Positions 11,076 through 21,829 of a DNA stretch of 64,000 nucleotides are shown here, piece by piece. The DNA lies in NCBI RefSeq assembly GCF_032452875.1, contig NC_083884.1, positions 20,105,501 through 20,169,500 of the forward strand, in the 5' to 3' direction. Source of the DNA: Bos javanicus. Taxonomy: Eukaryota > Chordata > Mammalia > Artiodactyla > Bovidae. The notes beneath the pieces are model-generated. The model had not been told where the DNA came from, ran no database searches, and saw only the letters and a list, made by a program, of their open reading frames with translations. Position numbers and translations under genes: made by a program. Position 1 is the stretch's first letter; each line of letters begins with the position of its first letter.

Positions 11076-13693
11076 ACTCCTCCTTGAAGAGATATTTTGA
11101 GTTAAACTGTGGTGCAGTCTCACTCTTTAAAACTCCAATAATATCATTTCTAATTAACACATACAGAGCTAAATTTTTAGCCCAGATTGATCTGATTATT
11201 AAGGATGATCCTGTAACTGGCCTTATTGACATTTCCTTTGGCAAATCCATCTTTCAAGGCTTACTTCCAAGAGTCAGGGTGCTCTCTTACTTCTGTGGAG
11301 GTCATGTTGAAAGAACTGGGTGACAAATGATAATTTACTGTATTCTTACAACATAAGCATATTCATCTTTAACCAGTTTCATCCAGCAAGTCTGAAAACC
11401 TAGTCTATGCTATATCCTGCATTAGACAATAAGTAGAGGTGCAGAAAAGATCAGAGACAACCCTTCTGCTTTAGGTTATCCTACTGATCCATTCTATTTT
11501 CTTGGGTGTCTCTTAGAGCCACCTTTACATCAGCTTTTTAAGGGTTGAAAATGCTTGCTAAATTGGATAGCTTATTCATTCACCTCAAACTTATTCCAGT
11601 AGGCAGAAAAAATAAAGGATATGAAAAGGGGTTAAATAAAGTATTTTTGTCAAAGATCCAAAAATACAGGAAAAAATCTTACATTAATGGTAAACTAGAT
11701 GTTTGGCCTAAGAAAACTACATCCTTGAAAATGGGAACACATTATGAATCAAAACTTACCCTAAAATTTTACAATTAAAATCAAACTCTTTCAGTACAAA
11801 TTCAGGATTCCTAAACTTTGTACCATTTAATACTGTTTTATTTTCCGTTTTCATGACATCTAAGATGACTTGAGCCAATTACAACAAAACTTAGTTGTGC
11901 TTGTTGGTTTTTCACAATTGCTCTGTTTCTGTTGTGTAAAATTTGCTGATGCCATTGATTCATATTAATCATGGCAGCTCTTGGGAGCTTAATCTTCAAA
12001 ACAATTTAATGTTTGTGCAGTTTATAGTTAATGCTGCAGTAGAGATTTTTCTTTTCATGCATTTAAAAATCACAGAGAAATTACCTTTCTTTCTCCTTCA
12101 GGGTGATGGGCAGTTCCTTCTCTGACTTTCTGGAAGTGGTTGGTAGGAGTGAACAATTGTCAGCCGTTCAGTAAACAACTGAAGATGGGATCTGCTTTTC
12201 AAGAGAATAGTGGCCATTCTACCATCCTATCTCCTACACCAGGAGGTTGAGAGCAGAAGTATATTTGGACAAGTGAAAATATTACTAATGGGAGAGGTAC
12301 AGTGTCAGTACCTAAGACAGTTATTGGAGAACTGACGGGCAGAAAGGGCAGGGTGGTGAAGGCGTGCTGAACACGCGGAAGCGTTTCTGCTCTGGATTGT
12401 GTTGTGTGTGCTCTGCCTGGTTTCTTCTGCTTCCGGTTGCTGGAGGCCCTCTGAGACACCGGTGTATTCTTGTCTGTTCTGCAGCTGAACTTCTGCTCCA
12501 TGTGCTTTCTTCCTTGCTGTGAGAACTAAGTTAGTCCCCTCTGTTCCAGCTGAATGGAGGGTTTTTACAAGCACAGGGATGCAACTTGAATGCAGGCCTG
12601 AAGCGGGCACCGGGGGTTTGATTGCTTTATGTCGCGTGGAAAACGCCGGGAGACAAAGTGGGAGAGCCCTCCGTGGCTGCGTCCCCACTCCCGCCCCTGT
12701 GACAGTATTTCCTCCACAGGCGGAAGCAGCAGGGATTAATTACTTTTTGCTTCATTTCATTTTTCTTCTCATTGGTTTTAAGAGATCTCCTATCTGTTTA
12801 GTTGCCTTCATAGATTTCCTTGATATTCATTTTAACCGTACTTCACAGGGGAGGAGGGAAACCAATTTTGATGTGCTCCAGGTTTGATTCCTCTGCCCTT
12901 CTGAAAACTCCATTACAGTTGAATTTAGAGAGCTTACAAATGGTCAAGGAAAGGTCTAACGATGATAAAATTATAGGGAAATAGAGACCTATGAGAACAT
13001 TTGTTTACAGAAATTGAGTCATTTTTCATAAAAAATGAAAGAGGAGCAGGGATGATGAACATGTGGTAGCAGAGATTCCAGGCAACCAGCTAATGGTGCA
13101 TAAATAGAAATAGGAGGTAGCTAAAAGTGCATGGGGTAGAAACACAAAGCTCCAGTTGTATTATTATCTCCCCAGTTGGTGAGAAATTGGAAGTGATTCC
13201 CTGCTTCTCATATGTTGAAATGATATTATATTTCTCAGTCGCAGTTTTATGACGCTTTCTTTATCATAGTCTTTGTTTCTTCTGCTAGATAACCTTTCCA
13301 TATCTTATCTCCTGAGACACTTTGATCTCTTCATAACCTGCCCCCAGTCATCGGAGAAGTTTTTATTCAGGTGTATTACTTCCATGGTGACTTCACAAGG
13401 ACCCTGAGCTCTGTGAAAATAGGAATTATTAAAAAAAAAAATGTAATTGAAAGTCTTTCTAACAGTGCTTCATGTATACTTAGTGCTTAATGAGTATTTT
13501 TAAAATATCCTCTGACAGAAGTTGCTGATCAGTTTGGTTTGAAGCAAAGACTAGCAGAAAAGCTTAATACAGAGATCTTTCCAGAGCATTAGGAAATGGA
13601 CATCCTAGTTGGCTGCATGCCTGTGCCAACCTTGAGTCTTTTCCCAGCCTTTTGCCTTTTCCCACCATTTTCTCAGCTCCTTTAACAGTTCTA
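11076..13693. other. Unique 2.6-kb stretch containing a CpG-rich patch
   Basis: No gene or clear repeat found. The notable part is the CpG-rich patch at 12335-12722, listed separately. Two overlapping minus-strand frames and one plus-strand frame of 100-127 codons cross that patch; none resembles a protein family I know, and frames of this length are expected by chance in GC-richer DNA. Confidence 0.55.
12335..12722. promoter_or_regulatory. Candidate small CpG-rich element
   Basis: Hand count gives 17 CpG in about 390 bases in two clusters (12336-12461 with 7 and 12603-12722 with 10), whereas the flanking kilobases have almost none. The second cluster includes GTCGCGTGG and AACGCCGGG. There is no TATA-like box or clear exon. 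It could be a small CpG island of an unannotated transcript, an unmethylated enhancer, or an accidental GC-rich patch. Role is inference only. Confidence 0.35.
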
Positions 13694-13830
13694 ACCAGCT
13701 AGAGAGACTGGAGCAGGAAATGGCAACCCACTCCAGTGTTCTTGCCAGGATAATCCCATGGACAGAGGAGCCTGGAGGGTGACAGTCCATGGGGTCGCAA
13801 AGAGTCAGACACGACTGTGAGCACAGCATA
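13694..13830 (+). mobile_element. Bov-A body fragment
   Basis: Starts within the body (GACTGGAGCAGGAAATGGC) and continues to the BovB-like 3' end GTCAGACACGACTG at about 13805-13818. The tRNA-like head is absent. Confidence 0.88.
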
Positions 13831-15273
13831 AAGCCAGTATTAATAGTTAGCAATCAAAATGAACTCAAACCAAAGTTTTAAAACCCCAAATAATGGAAAA
13901 GAAAATGAGGACATAGAAGTGGTCCATTCACCCACATGATTCATCGACTTTTCAATAGAATCTAGGGCACCATATGGATGTGCTGAATGGACCAATTCTC
14001 TGGACAAGAAAACCAAAGCAGCCACTCTTTGTGAATCTATGGGAACAAAATAGTACCAAGAATATGTTCACTGTTGGAAACTGGCCCACAGGGCCAGGAA
14101 GAGTCCATTTGTTCCATATTCAGTTATTTTTGTGACCAGCCATGATTATTTCCTATAAATAGAAATCATCAATATGAATATTCAGAATAAATTCTTATCC
14201 TAGGTATATGGAGTATGTTCTTACCTTCAGCAAAAAGTGAACCAGAAACAGAATGCTGACCCGGGCTAAAGTTTGTTTTTAACACTTTCAGTGTCTCTTT
14301 TTCTCTGACATTCCCATGTACTGCTTTGACTTTCTGCTTTTTGAGAGCTTGGCCGCCATGTTGAAGACAGAGCTCTTTCTGCATAAACAAGTTCAATTCT
14401 TAAATCCTATTGCACAAAGGAATGCTTTGTTCTTTTTTAAAGGACTTTGGGAAAATATAATAGAAATCAGGGCTTCAAGGAAGACATAAAGAGAGAAACA
14501 ATATTGCATTGTAATAAGGAACCTATTCAGTAGGACCGAAATCTGAGTTGGTAGGTGACCACCTCCTCTGTGTGGATAGGCGAGGTGTGGCATTCAGCTG
14601 CAGAGGAGAGCAAGCAAGATTTTGACATATTTGTTCAAATGCAATAGTTTATTCATTTCCCTGAGTAATTGGTTTCTTAAAGAAGCTTTTATTCTGAGTC
14701 TTATTGTATCCTGACCACATGAAGGGATATGAGTCCTTTAGTAAATAAATAGGCTCTGTATGTTCTAAATGAGTAGAATATTGACCTTGACTCTTCCCAG
14801 CAGTGTAGTAGAGCAGTATGGTGGAGATGACTTATGAGGCAAGTCTACCACATTAATTCAAGTGACAAACTCTTCCCTTCACAAATAGCTTCCACATTCT
14901 CTGCCCACACAGCAAGCGTCTTCTTTTGAGTCAGCAATAATACAACATTTGCTCACTTCCACACATTTAAATAACCAGTTCATAAAAAACCTTTTAATCT
15001 GAGACATATTTTTTAAAAGACTGTTTTTGTAAAATTTCATATTTTGCGTTGGCCTTTTAATGACTCTTTTTACTCAAAACATTAATTTTTGAAACATTTT
15101 AATTGGAAATGAAAGTATACAAATAAAAGCAAAATATGTATGACATGGCATTACTAAAGATGGGAAATTTTGGAAATAAGTTCTGACGAAATTTCATGAC
15201 ACTTGCAGTGATTTTTGCTGTTAATCAGCTTCAAATTCTAAGTTTTCATCTTGTTTTAGTGAGAGAACTACAT
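13831..15273. other. Unique sequence, no gene seen
   Basis: About 1.4 kb without a recognised repeat or coding signal. Frames of 60-75 codons on the minus strand have no family features. Confidence 0.5.
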
Positions 15274-15605
15274 ATTTTAAAGGTGTGTTTGTGACTAGTG
15301 TGAAAGTTGCTTTTTGTGACGCCATGAACTATATACAGTCCATGGAAATCTCCAGGCAAGAATACTGGAGTGGGTAGTCTTTTCCTTCTCCAAGGATCTT
15401 CCCAACACAGGGATCAAACCCAGGTGTCCCACATTGCAGGCAGATTCTTTACCAGCTGAGCCACAAGGGAAGCCCAAGAATACTGGAGGGTGTAGCCTAT
15501 CCCTTCTGCAGGGGATCTTCCTGGTCCAAGAATTGAACCATGGTCTCCTGCATTGTAGACTGATTCTTTACCAACTGAGCTATCAGGGAAGCCCATTTTA
15601 AAGGT
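15274..15605. repeat. 11-bp target-site duplication around the composite SINE
   Basis: ATTTTAAAGGT at 15274-15284 and 15595-15605, identical. The right copy directly touches the 5' end of the BovB at 15606. Confidence 0.9.
15285..15594 (-). mobile_element. Composite tandem Bov-tA SINE inserted as one unit
   Basis: Read on the minus strand: a first SINE supplies its head and part of its body (15594 back to 15477) and stops at ACTCCAGTATTCTT; a second SINE with its own complete head starts at 15476 and runs to a 3' tail near 15285. One perfect 11-bp direct repeat, ATTTTAAAGGT, flanks the pair (15274-15284 and 15595-15605), and no duplication separates the two units. This suggests one insertion of a dimeric transcript or template-switched cDNA. 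Confidence 0.88.
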
Positions 15606-16394
15606 AACCTCAGATATGCAGATGACACCACCCTATCGCAGAAAGTGAAGAAGAACTAAAGAGCTTCTTGATGAAAGTGAAAGAGGAGAGTGAAAAGTTG
15701 ACTTAAAGCTCAACATTCAGAAAATGAAGATCATGGCATCCGGTCCCATCACTTCATGGGAAATAGATGGGGAAACAGTGGAAACAGTGTCAGACTTTAT
15801 TTTGGGGGGTTCCAAAATCACTGCAGATGGTGACTGCAGCTGTGAAATTAAAAGATGCTTACTCCTTGGAAGGAAAGTTATGACCAACCTAGATAGCATA
15901 TTAAAAAACAGAGACATTACTTTGCCAACAAAGGTCCGTCTAATCAAGGCTATGATTTTTCCAGTGGTCATGTGTGGATGTGAGAGTTGGACTATAAAGA
16001 AAGCTGAGCGCCAAAGAATTGATGCTTTTGAACTGTGATGTTGGAGAAGACTCTTGAGAATCCCTTGAACTGCAAGGAGATCCAATCAGTCCACCCTAAA
16101 GGAAATCGATCCTGGGTGTTCATTGGAAGGGCTGATGTTGAAGCTAAAGCTCCAGTACTTTGGCCACCTGATGCGAAGAGCCGACTCATTGGAAAAGACC
16201 CTGATGCTGGGAAAGATTGAGGGCAGGAGGAGAAGGGGACAACAGAAGATGAGATGGTTGGATGGCATCACCGACTCAATGGACATGGGTCTGGGTAGAC
16301 TCTGGGAGTTGGTGATGGACAGGGAGGCCTGGTGTGCTGTGGTTTATGGGGTTGCAAAGAATCGGACATGACTGAACGACCAAACTGAATTGAA
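15606..16394 (+). mobile_element. BovB LINE, 5'-truncated
   Basis: Starts a few bases before the YADD motif (15615-15626) and runs to an imperfect CTGAATTGAA tail at 16394. A frameshift directly after YADD, a lost base in the SEKLT segment near 15700 and a stop after FEL at about 16038 break the frame. A short AAGGT at both ends could be its target duplication, but this is weak. Confidence 0.94.
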
Positions 16395-17639
16395 GGTCTT
16401 TCAGATGATGAATAGCCAATAATATTTCATATTTATAGTTTGTTTAGTTGATGCATGGCTGTAGCCTTGGAAAACAAGATTCTTAGTGAATAGTACCACT
16501 CTGCATTTCTTATAACTTTATAGCTCTGTGAGTATTGCAAGGAATTTTGAAAGCCAAGATTTCTAACCTTTGTACTTTATGATAAAATTGTAAAAGTGAG
16601 ATCGCCAGGTGGAAGTTTTATTTACCTTACCCTTAGAGGGAAAAAAATAGATAAAAATGAATAAATGGCTTATCTCAACATTAGGAGCAAATTAGGAAAT
16701 CTTTAGAGTTTTCTTGCACCTTCCAACTAATTTTAAAATCATTCTACTTTTAAGAAAATATCCTAAAGCTGGTAATTTCTTTTTATTTAATAGAATTATA
16801 CACCTGTGTAATATTTTTGACTTTAGGATATTGCAGTCTCAAGAAAAGTAGATTAATTTTATGTATTTATTACTTATAGCCCTCATTTTTAAAATAAATA
16901 TTTAAAAGGGCTTATAAGATACCATTTTTTTAGGTAATAAAATTGGAAAATAGGGAAATAAATAGGAAAAGTAAAATAAATCTGGGGATAATGTTTAAAC
17001 ATAGATTATATTCCATAATGTCCAATAGGCTTTGCTATAGCTTGGCTGAAAATTTGACCTCAATCTTTCTAGCAGCTGACACAAACAACATTCAAGTATT
17101 TTATTTCCTGTAACAGTGTAAGATTTTTCCTATGGATCCTACCATTGGTTTATGTGAAATATGTATATCAAGCATCTATTTCCAAAATGATATATTTAGC
17201 AAAAAGATAATACAGTGAGAGATAATTGTTAAATAAGAAAGCAAGCTAAATTTTAGTCACAACATAACCTAAATTAGTCTTGGTCTCAGAGATTTAGTTG
17301 GGATGAAATGGCTTCCTGGATGTGCGCAGAAAAACGGAAGAGAATATTGAAATGGACATTTCTATATTTCTGCAGTGATATTTATTAAACATTCTTCATA
17401 TACCTTGAGAATATAGTGAATGATTTTTCTCTGACACATGAGCAAATTGAGTAAGTAGGCCCATGATAAATATTCAATATAAGCTGAACATTTCTAGTTA
17501 TCTCTGTAAAACATATCGTGGGAACGCCAGTGATGCTGGCCGCCTGGGAGAACATCTAGAGACATATCTGGACCGTTTACCCTTTTCCTTGTTCCATAGA
17601 TCATGCAAATATTTCTTCCCTACCTAGATGTTAGTTAAA
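16395..17639. other. Unique AT-rich sequence, no gene seen
   Basis: Very AT-rich between 16600 and 17300. No repeat or coding signal recognised. Confidence 0.5.
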
Positions 17640-18230
17640 ATAATATTAACAGTATTTATTGAGTTACAGTTATGCACCAGGGTTTGTAGTTGCTACACTT
17701 GATATTGGGCTTCCCAGGTGATGTTAGTGGTAAAGAATCCACCTGCCAATGCAGGAGACACAAAAGATGTAGATTCGATCCGTGGGTTGGGAAGATCAGC
17801 TGGAATAGGAAATGGCACTCCACTCCAGTACTCTTACCTGGAAAATGCCGTGGACAGAGGATCCAGGTGGGCTACAGTCCATGGGGCCTCAGAGAGTCGG
17901 ACATGACTGAGATTGTGCGTGCACACACAGAGTTGATATTAAGAAGAAATCCATAATTTTACAGTATTATATAATATAGTAAAGGGACGAATAAACTGAA
18001 GACTGTAATATATGATCTACCTAAGAAAGGCCATGAAGAAGTACCAACCATGTCTGATGAAGTGAAAAAGAGGGACAGTGGCCTCTTTTGAAGGGATAGG
18101 TACAGGTTTCTTGGAAAATACGGTATTTAAGATGGGTTTTGATGAATGCGTATGATTGGGACGAGTGGAAGGAGACATTCCTTGCAGAAAGAATGCCATG
18201 AGTAGAAGCACTGAGGCGGCACTTACTTCT
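17640..18230 (+). repeat. Ancient mammalian interspersed repeat fragment, split by a SINE
   Basis: The left piece (17653-17706) has the TTATTGAGTTACAGTTATGC segment. The right piece (about 18030-18215) has AGGAGACATTCCTTGCAGAA, then TGCCATGAG and AGCACTGAGGCGG. These resemble consecutive parts of the same old non-coding repeat as at 36070-37460. I cannot name the family with confidence. Confidence 0.45.
17707..17932 (+). mobile_element. Bov-tA-type SINE
   Basis: Full-length plus copy. The head is GGGCTTCCCAGG with a B-box-like GATTCGATCC at about 17771-17780; the body follows, and the tail is GTGCACACACA. It is flanked by an 8-bp duplication TTGATATT (17699-17706 and 17933-17940). Confidence 0.93.
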
Positions 18231-18868
18231 ATTCACATCCTTCACACTCTGTCCCCAACCACCCAGAGATGCAGCAATTATAGGAAGTCTTTAGATCTCT
18301 CATTTCTGCAGCTTTGACTGCATCTCAACCCCTCCACTTTTAAATATTTCCTGTCTCCTATCTCTCTCATCCTGGTTTCATCACCAAAGCCTTATTTCTG
18401 CAGCACTCATTTAAACTGACAACATGTTTGGTCTGCATGACTTTCCTCCATAGCAACTCAGGGATGATCTGGCTCAGATGATTTTCTTAGTTGCATGCCA
18501 GCTACCCATGGATAAGATTACAAGGAATACTTCTTCCTCCCTAGGCCCTTCCCTCCCTTCCCTCTGAATCAGGCATCTAACATACCCTACTCTAGACTCC
18601 AGGGCCCCAGTTCTCTACTTATTTAGGGGGCAGGATCAGATCAGGAGAAAATGCTAATGTCACAGGAACTGCAAGTAATCTGGTTTACTAGGAATAGGAG
18701 ATGCACTCAAGTGATTGGTAGAACACATTGAGGGGAGAGAGAGAGAATCTAGGCTTGTATTGTGGGAGTCTCTGACATGCTGAGAACATTTTATTTGATT
18801 TGATAATAAAGAGGAATTCAGTGGAGGATTTGGAACAGGTTTTCTGTTTGCATTTGTTTCTCTTTCTG
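18231..18868. other. Unique sequence with a polypyrimidine stretch
   Basis: No gene recognised. A C/T-rich tract lies at about 18529-18566. Confidence 0.5.
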
Positions 18869-18899
<31 letters not shown>

Positions 18900-19190
18900 T
18901 GATACGTTCTCATAGGAAAAGGGATGGCATCTATTAGATTCTCTCTGGTGCCATTCACAACTGTGTGCACCCAAGTGTGTGTGTGTGTGTGTGTGTGAGT
19001 GATATGTTCTCATAGGAAAAGGAATGGCATCTATTAGATTTTCTCTATGGTGCCATTCACAACTGTGTGCACCCAAGTGTGTGTGTGTGTGTATGTACGT
19101 GTGTGTGTGTGAGTGATATGTTCTCATAGGAAAAGGAATGGCATCTATTAGATTTTCTCTATGGTGCCATTCACAACTGTGAGCATCCAA
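18869..19190. repeat. Three-unit tandem repeat with (GT)n spacers
   Basis: Three copies of an approximately 80-bp core at 18897-18974 (78 bp), 18997-19076 (80 bp) and 19111-19190 (80 bp), each preceded by a GT tract: (GT)14 at 18869-18896, (GT)11 at 18975-18996, and an interrupted GT tract at 19077-19110. Cores 2 and 3 differ only near their ends; core 1 has a few more differences. A 180-codon minus-strand frame (18660-19202), repetitive and histidine/threonine-rich, is a by-product and not a gene. Confidence 0.95.
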
Positions 19191-20689
19191 GAAAGGCTTC
19201 ATAGAGATGAGGGTGGTGATGAAATTTGGAAAAGTTTGTCAGACCATAGTGCTTTTCAGAATATCTTCTTCATAAAAGGATCAAGCATCCTGGAGAAGGA
19301 ACTGTATTGCTTAGAAAAGAGTAAGTGGACAATGCCAGTAAAAATGGAAATATGTATTTAGCCTGTAGAAGTCTTTAGTTTTAACTGGCAGAGACCGGAT
19401 GGAAACTGAAACAAATCTCAGACTTTCATGCTCTGCTGACAGCAGAGATGTGGTTCACTTAGCTTCTAGCCGAGTGTTTAAGTGATATTGAAACACTTCC
19501 AGTTTACAGTACATTTGGCAGCTCTCTGTTGAATAATCTTTTTTATGTGTATTCTGTTTGGAAGTGAATGTATACCAGTTATTTTAAGTAGTATTTTTTA
19601 ATCTGTTGCTGTGTTAATTATAGCAAAGACAGCAGCAACACAATCATAGACTGATGTGAATGTTTTATTCAATGAACCAAAGAAATATCCACCAGGGCTG
19701 TATAGAAATTGCAGTGGACTGAAAATAATCAAATATGAATGGGTTTAAGTAGCCAATGGCACTGACAGCTTATGAAGCTGAACACTAGATTTTTTTTTTC
19801 CTGCTGCAGTTTGTGTGAGAGTCACTGAAGAAAGAACCCCTCGGTGTGATTATATTTTCCTGTGGAATGTAACTAATTTCACAGTGGAATAATTTTGACA
19901 AGAGTGCTTAGTTTCCTTCCATATGTTTTATTTCATTTTCTAGAAAAGGGGTCCTTGCCCTGGCACATTTGAATGCTGTTGAGCACCATAGGAAAGCTGT
20001 TTATTTTGGTGCAATTATCAGTGGCAAAAAAAGAGAGAGAAAAAAGACGAAAATAAAAAGGGAAGGTGAGTCTGGGTGAATTGCTCTTAAACAGTTGCAT
20101 GCTAGCGCAGAGGCCTCGAATCTGAACAAAGCAATGGGACATCACGGATTCTCGTTAAAGTCTGACCAAAGAGAAAATTATGGGTGAATGTGTGTGTGGT
20201 ATTCCATGCCTTCCGCCCCTGCTGAACAACTGGACAATAACCTTTGTTCTCATTGTGTTTTCTTTCAACACAATGCTACTGTGTTTCATTCAACCACGGA
20301 AACACTTGAGAAGCAATAGAATGAGAATAAGTGGCTGATCCTAGAAATGTTTTTTTCTTTCTATAAAAAAAACCCATAAAATTTGTATTTAGGATATGCA
20401 AGGAGGAAAATAAAGAACAGAGGTAGTACTAATTGATGTTGGATTCTTTGAAGGGCAAGTCTCTTATTTCCTTGAATTTTTCTATTTATTGACTTCAAAG
20501 CTATCATTTCTAAATAGATTCCTGGGACTAGGACTCTTGGCACAAAATCTTCAGTGTGTTCCAGGAGGCTTTACTCTGGCACATTACCCAGTAGAAATAT
20601 GTGGAAATGGTATAAACAAATAATTCATTAAAAAGATGATATTCTTACCTCTTAAAACTATGAAATGGTACTCAATATTAATCATAAAA
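19191..20689. other. Unique sequence, no gene seen
   Basis: About 1.5 kb without a recognised young repeat. There is a purine-rich stretch at about 20024-20065 and a T-rich stretch at 19792-19800. No coding signal. Confidence 0.5.
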
Positions 20690-21052
20690 GAAGAAATACA
20701 AATTAGTATTGCACTGAAATAACATCTCTTACCTATTAAGATTGACTAAGATACATTAAGTTTGTTAATACTGTGTTATCAAGAATGGGGGGCAGGTAAG
20801 CACTTCACATATTGCTTGAGAATATATGCATTCCTACAACACAAATATTCAGGACTATTGAAAACGTTTATCAAAATTTCACACTCTTTTATAGAATTCC
20901 AGTTTATTCTGTAGATATAATAGTATGTGTGTGTAAAAGTATGTTGTTAGACTATTGTTTCATTGCTTAAAATAGCAAGTTAGAAATGCCTTAAATTTCC
21001 ATCAATAAAAGACAAGTAAAATATACTATTTATAGCTCTGCAGTAAAGTACT

Positions 21053-21184
21053 ACCCCTGGAGAAGGAAATGGCAACCCACTCCAGTATTCTTGCCTAGAA
21101 AATCCTGTGGACAGAGGAGCCTGTCCCTGGGGCTTGCAAAGAGTCCATGGGGTTGCCTAGAGTCAGACAAGACTTCGTGACTAA
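21053..21184 (+). mobile_element. Bov-A body fragment in ancient L1
   Basis: Plus copy without the tRNA-like head. It is flanked by an imperfect 13-bp duplication (21040-21052 and 21185-21197, 11 of 13 identical). A short internal repeat places GCAAAGAGTCCATGGGG after the expected body, so the copy has a small internal duplication. Confidence 0.85.
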
Positions 21185-21452
21185 GCAATAAAATACTCCA
21201 CATAAAGAGAATATGAGAGAATGATGCCATATTCTCTGTGTTAGTAGGAAAATATCCTCTCTCCAAAACACCCCATTAAGTGGGGAAAAAACAACAACAA
21301 CATGCAAAACATACTGTGGTATGCCACCACTTGTACAAAACCAGACAAAAATTACACTTGTCTTTGCTTATTTGTATATCTATGGAAACAGAAGAAAACC
21401 CAACCCATGGGGAACAATGGATGACAGAAACAGTGGTATAACGGAGACTTCG

Positions 21453-21563
21453 TTGCTGTTGTTCAGTTGCTAAGTCGTGTCTGACTCTCTGCGACCCCAT
21501 GAACGGCAGCACATCAGGCTTCCCTGTCCTTCACCATCTCCCTGAACAGTATGAAAAGGTGAA
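21453..21563 (-). mobile_element. Short BovB 3'-end insertion in ancient L1
   Basis: Contains GTTCAGTTGCTAAGTCGTGT and the following BovB 3' segment on the minus strand, with about 20 extra bases of unclear origin at its truncated end. It is bounded by a perfect 10-bp duplication GGAGACTTCG (21443-21452 and 21564-21573). Confidence 0.88.
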
Positions 21564-21675
21564 GGAGACTTCGGTGCATGCCTATTTATGTTTTTTGGCT
21601 CTTGAACCCTGTGAATGCATTATCTGTTTGAAAAACTAAAAGTATTTTTTTTTAAAAAGAGGCGAGAGCAAGTCA

Positions 21676-21825
21676 TTCCAGCCTAGATGGTCAGAAAAGA
21701 CTTTAGAAGGGAAGTGGTGTTTGAGGTGAATCTTGGAAGATAAGAAGTTCAAGCAGAGGGAAAGCAAGAAAAGAATATCATGAGCAAATGCTCAGAAGTG
21801 TGAAAATTTGTGGAGGGTCAGCAAA
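21676..21825 (+). repeat. Ancient interspersed repeat fragment
   Basis: Segments such as GGTGAATCTTGGAAGAT (21726-21742), TTCAAGCAGAGGGAAAGC (21749-21766) and ATCATGAGCAAATGCTCAGAAG (21777-21798) resemble one part of the same old repeat family seen at 36070-37460. Family not named. Confidence 0.4.
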
Positions 21826-21829
21826 GCCA

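Larger units (their letters stand above)
20690..21655 (+). mobile_element. Ancient L1 3' part, interrupted twice
   Basis: Several blocks match the usual order of old mammalian L1 ORF2 end and 3' UTR: TATAGAATTCCAGTTTATTCTG (about 20892-20913), AAATTTCCATCAATAAA (20993-21009), GTATGCCACCACTTGTACAA (21319-21338), AACAGTGGTATAACGGAG (21430-21446) and TTGAACCCTGTGAATGCATT (21604-21623). A SINE (21053-21184) and a BovB scrap (21453-21563) split it. No open frame remains. Confidence 0.75.

Noticed and set aside
12305..12887. Coding exons in the CpG-rich patch
   Set aside because: Frames of 100-127 codons overlap on both strands, none shows a known domain, and codon-scale signals cannot be judged without conservation.
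18869..19190. A CRISPR-like array
   Set aside because: Three 80-bp cores with GT spacers in a mammalian genome; spacers are low-complexity and the repeats are far too long. It is a tandem repeat.
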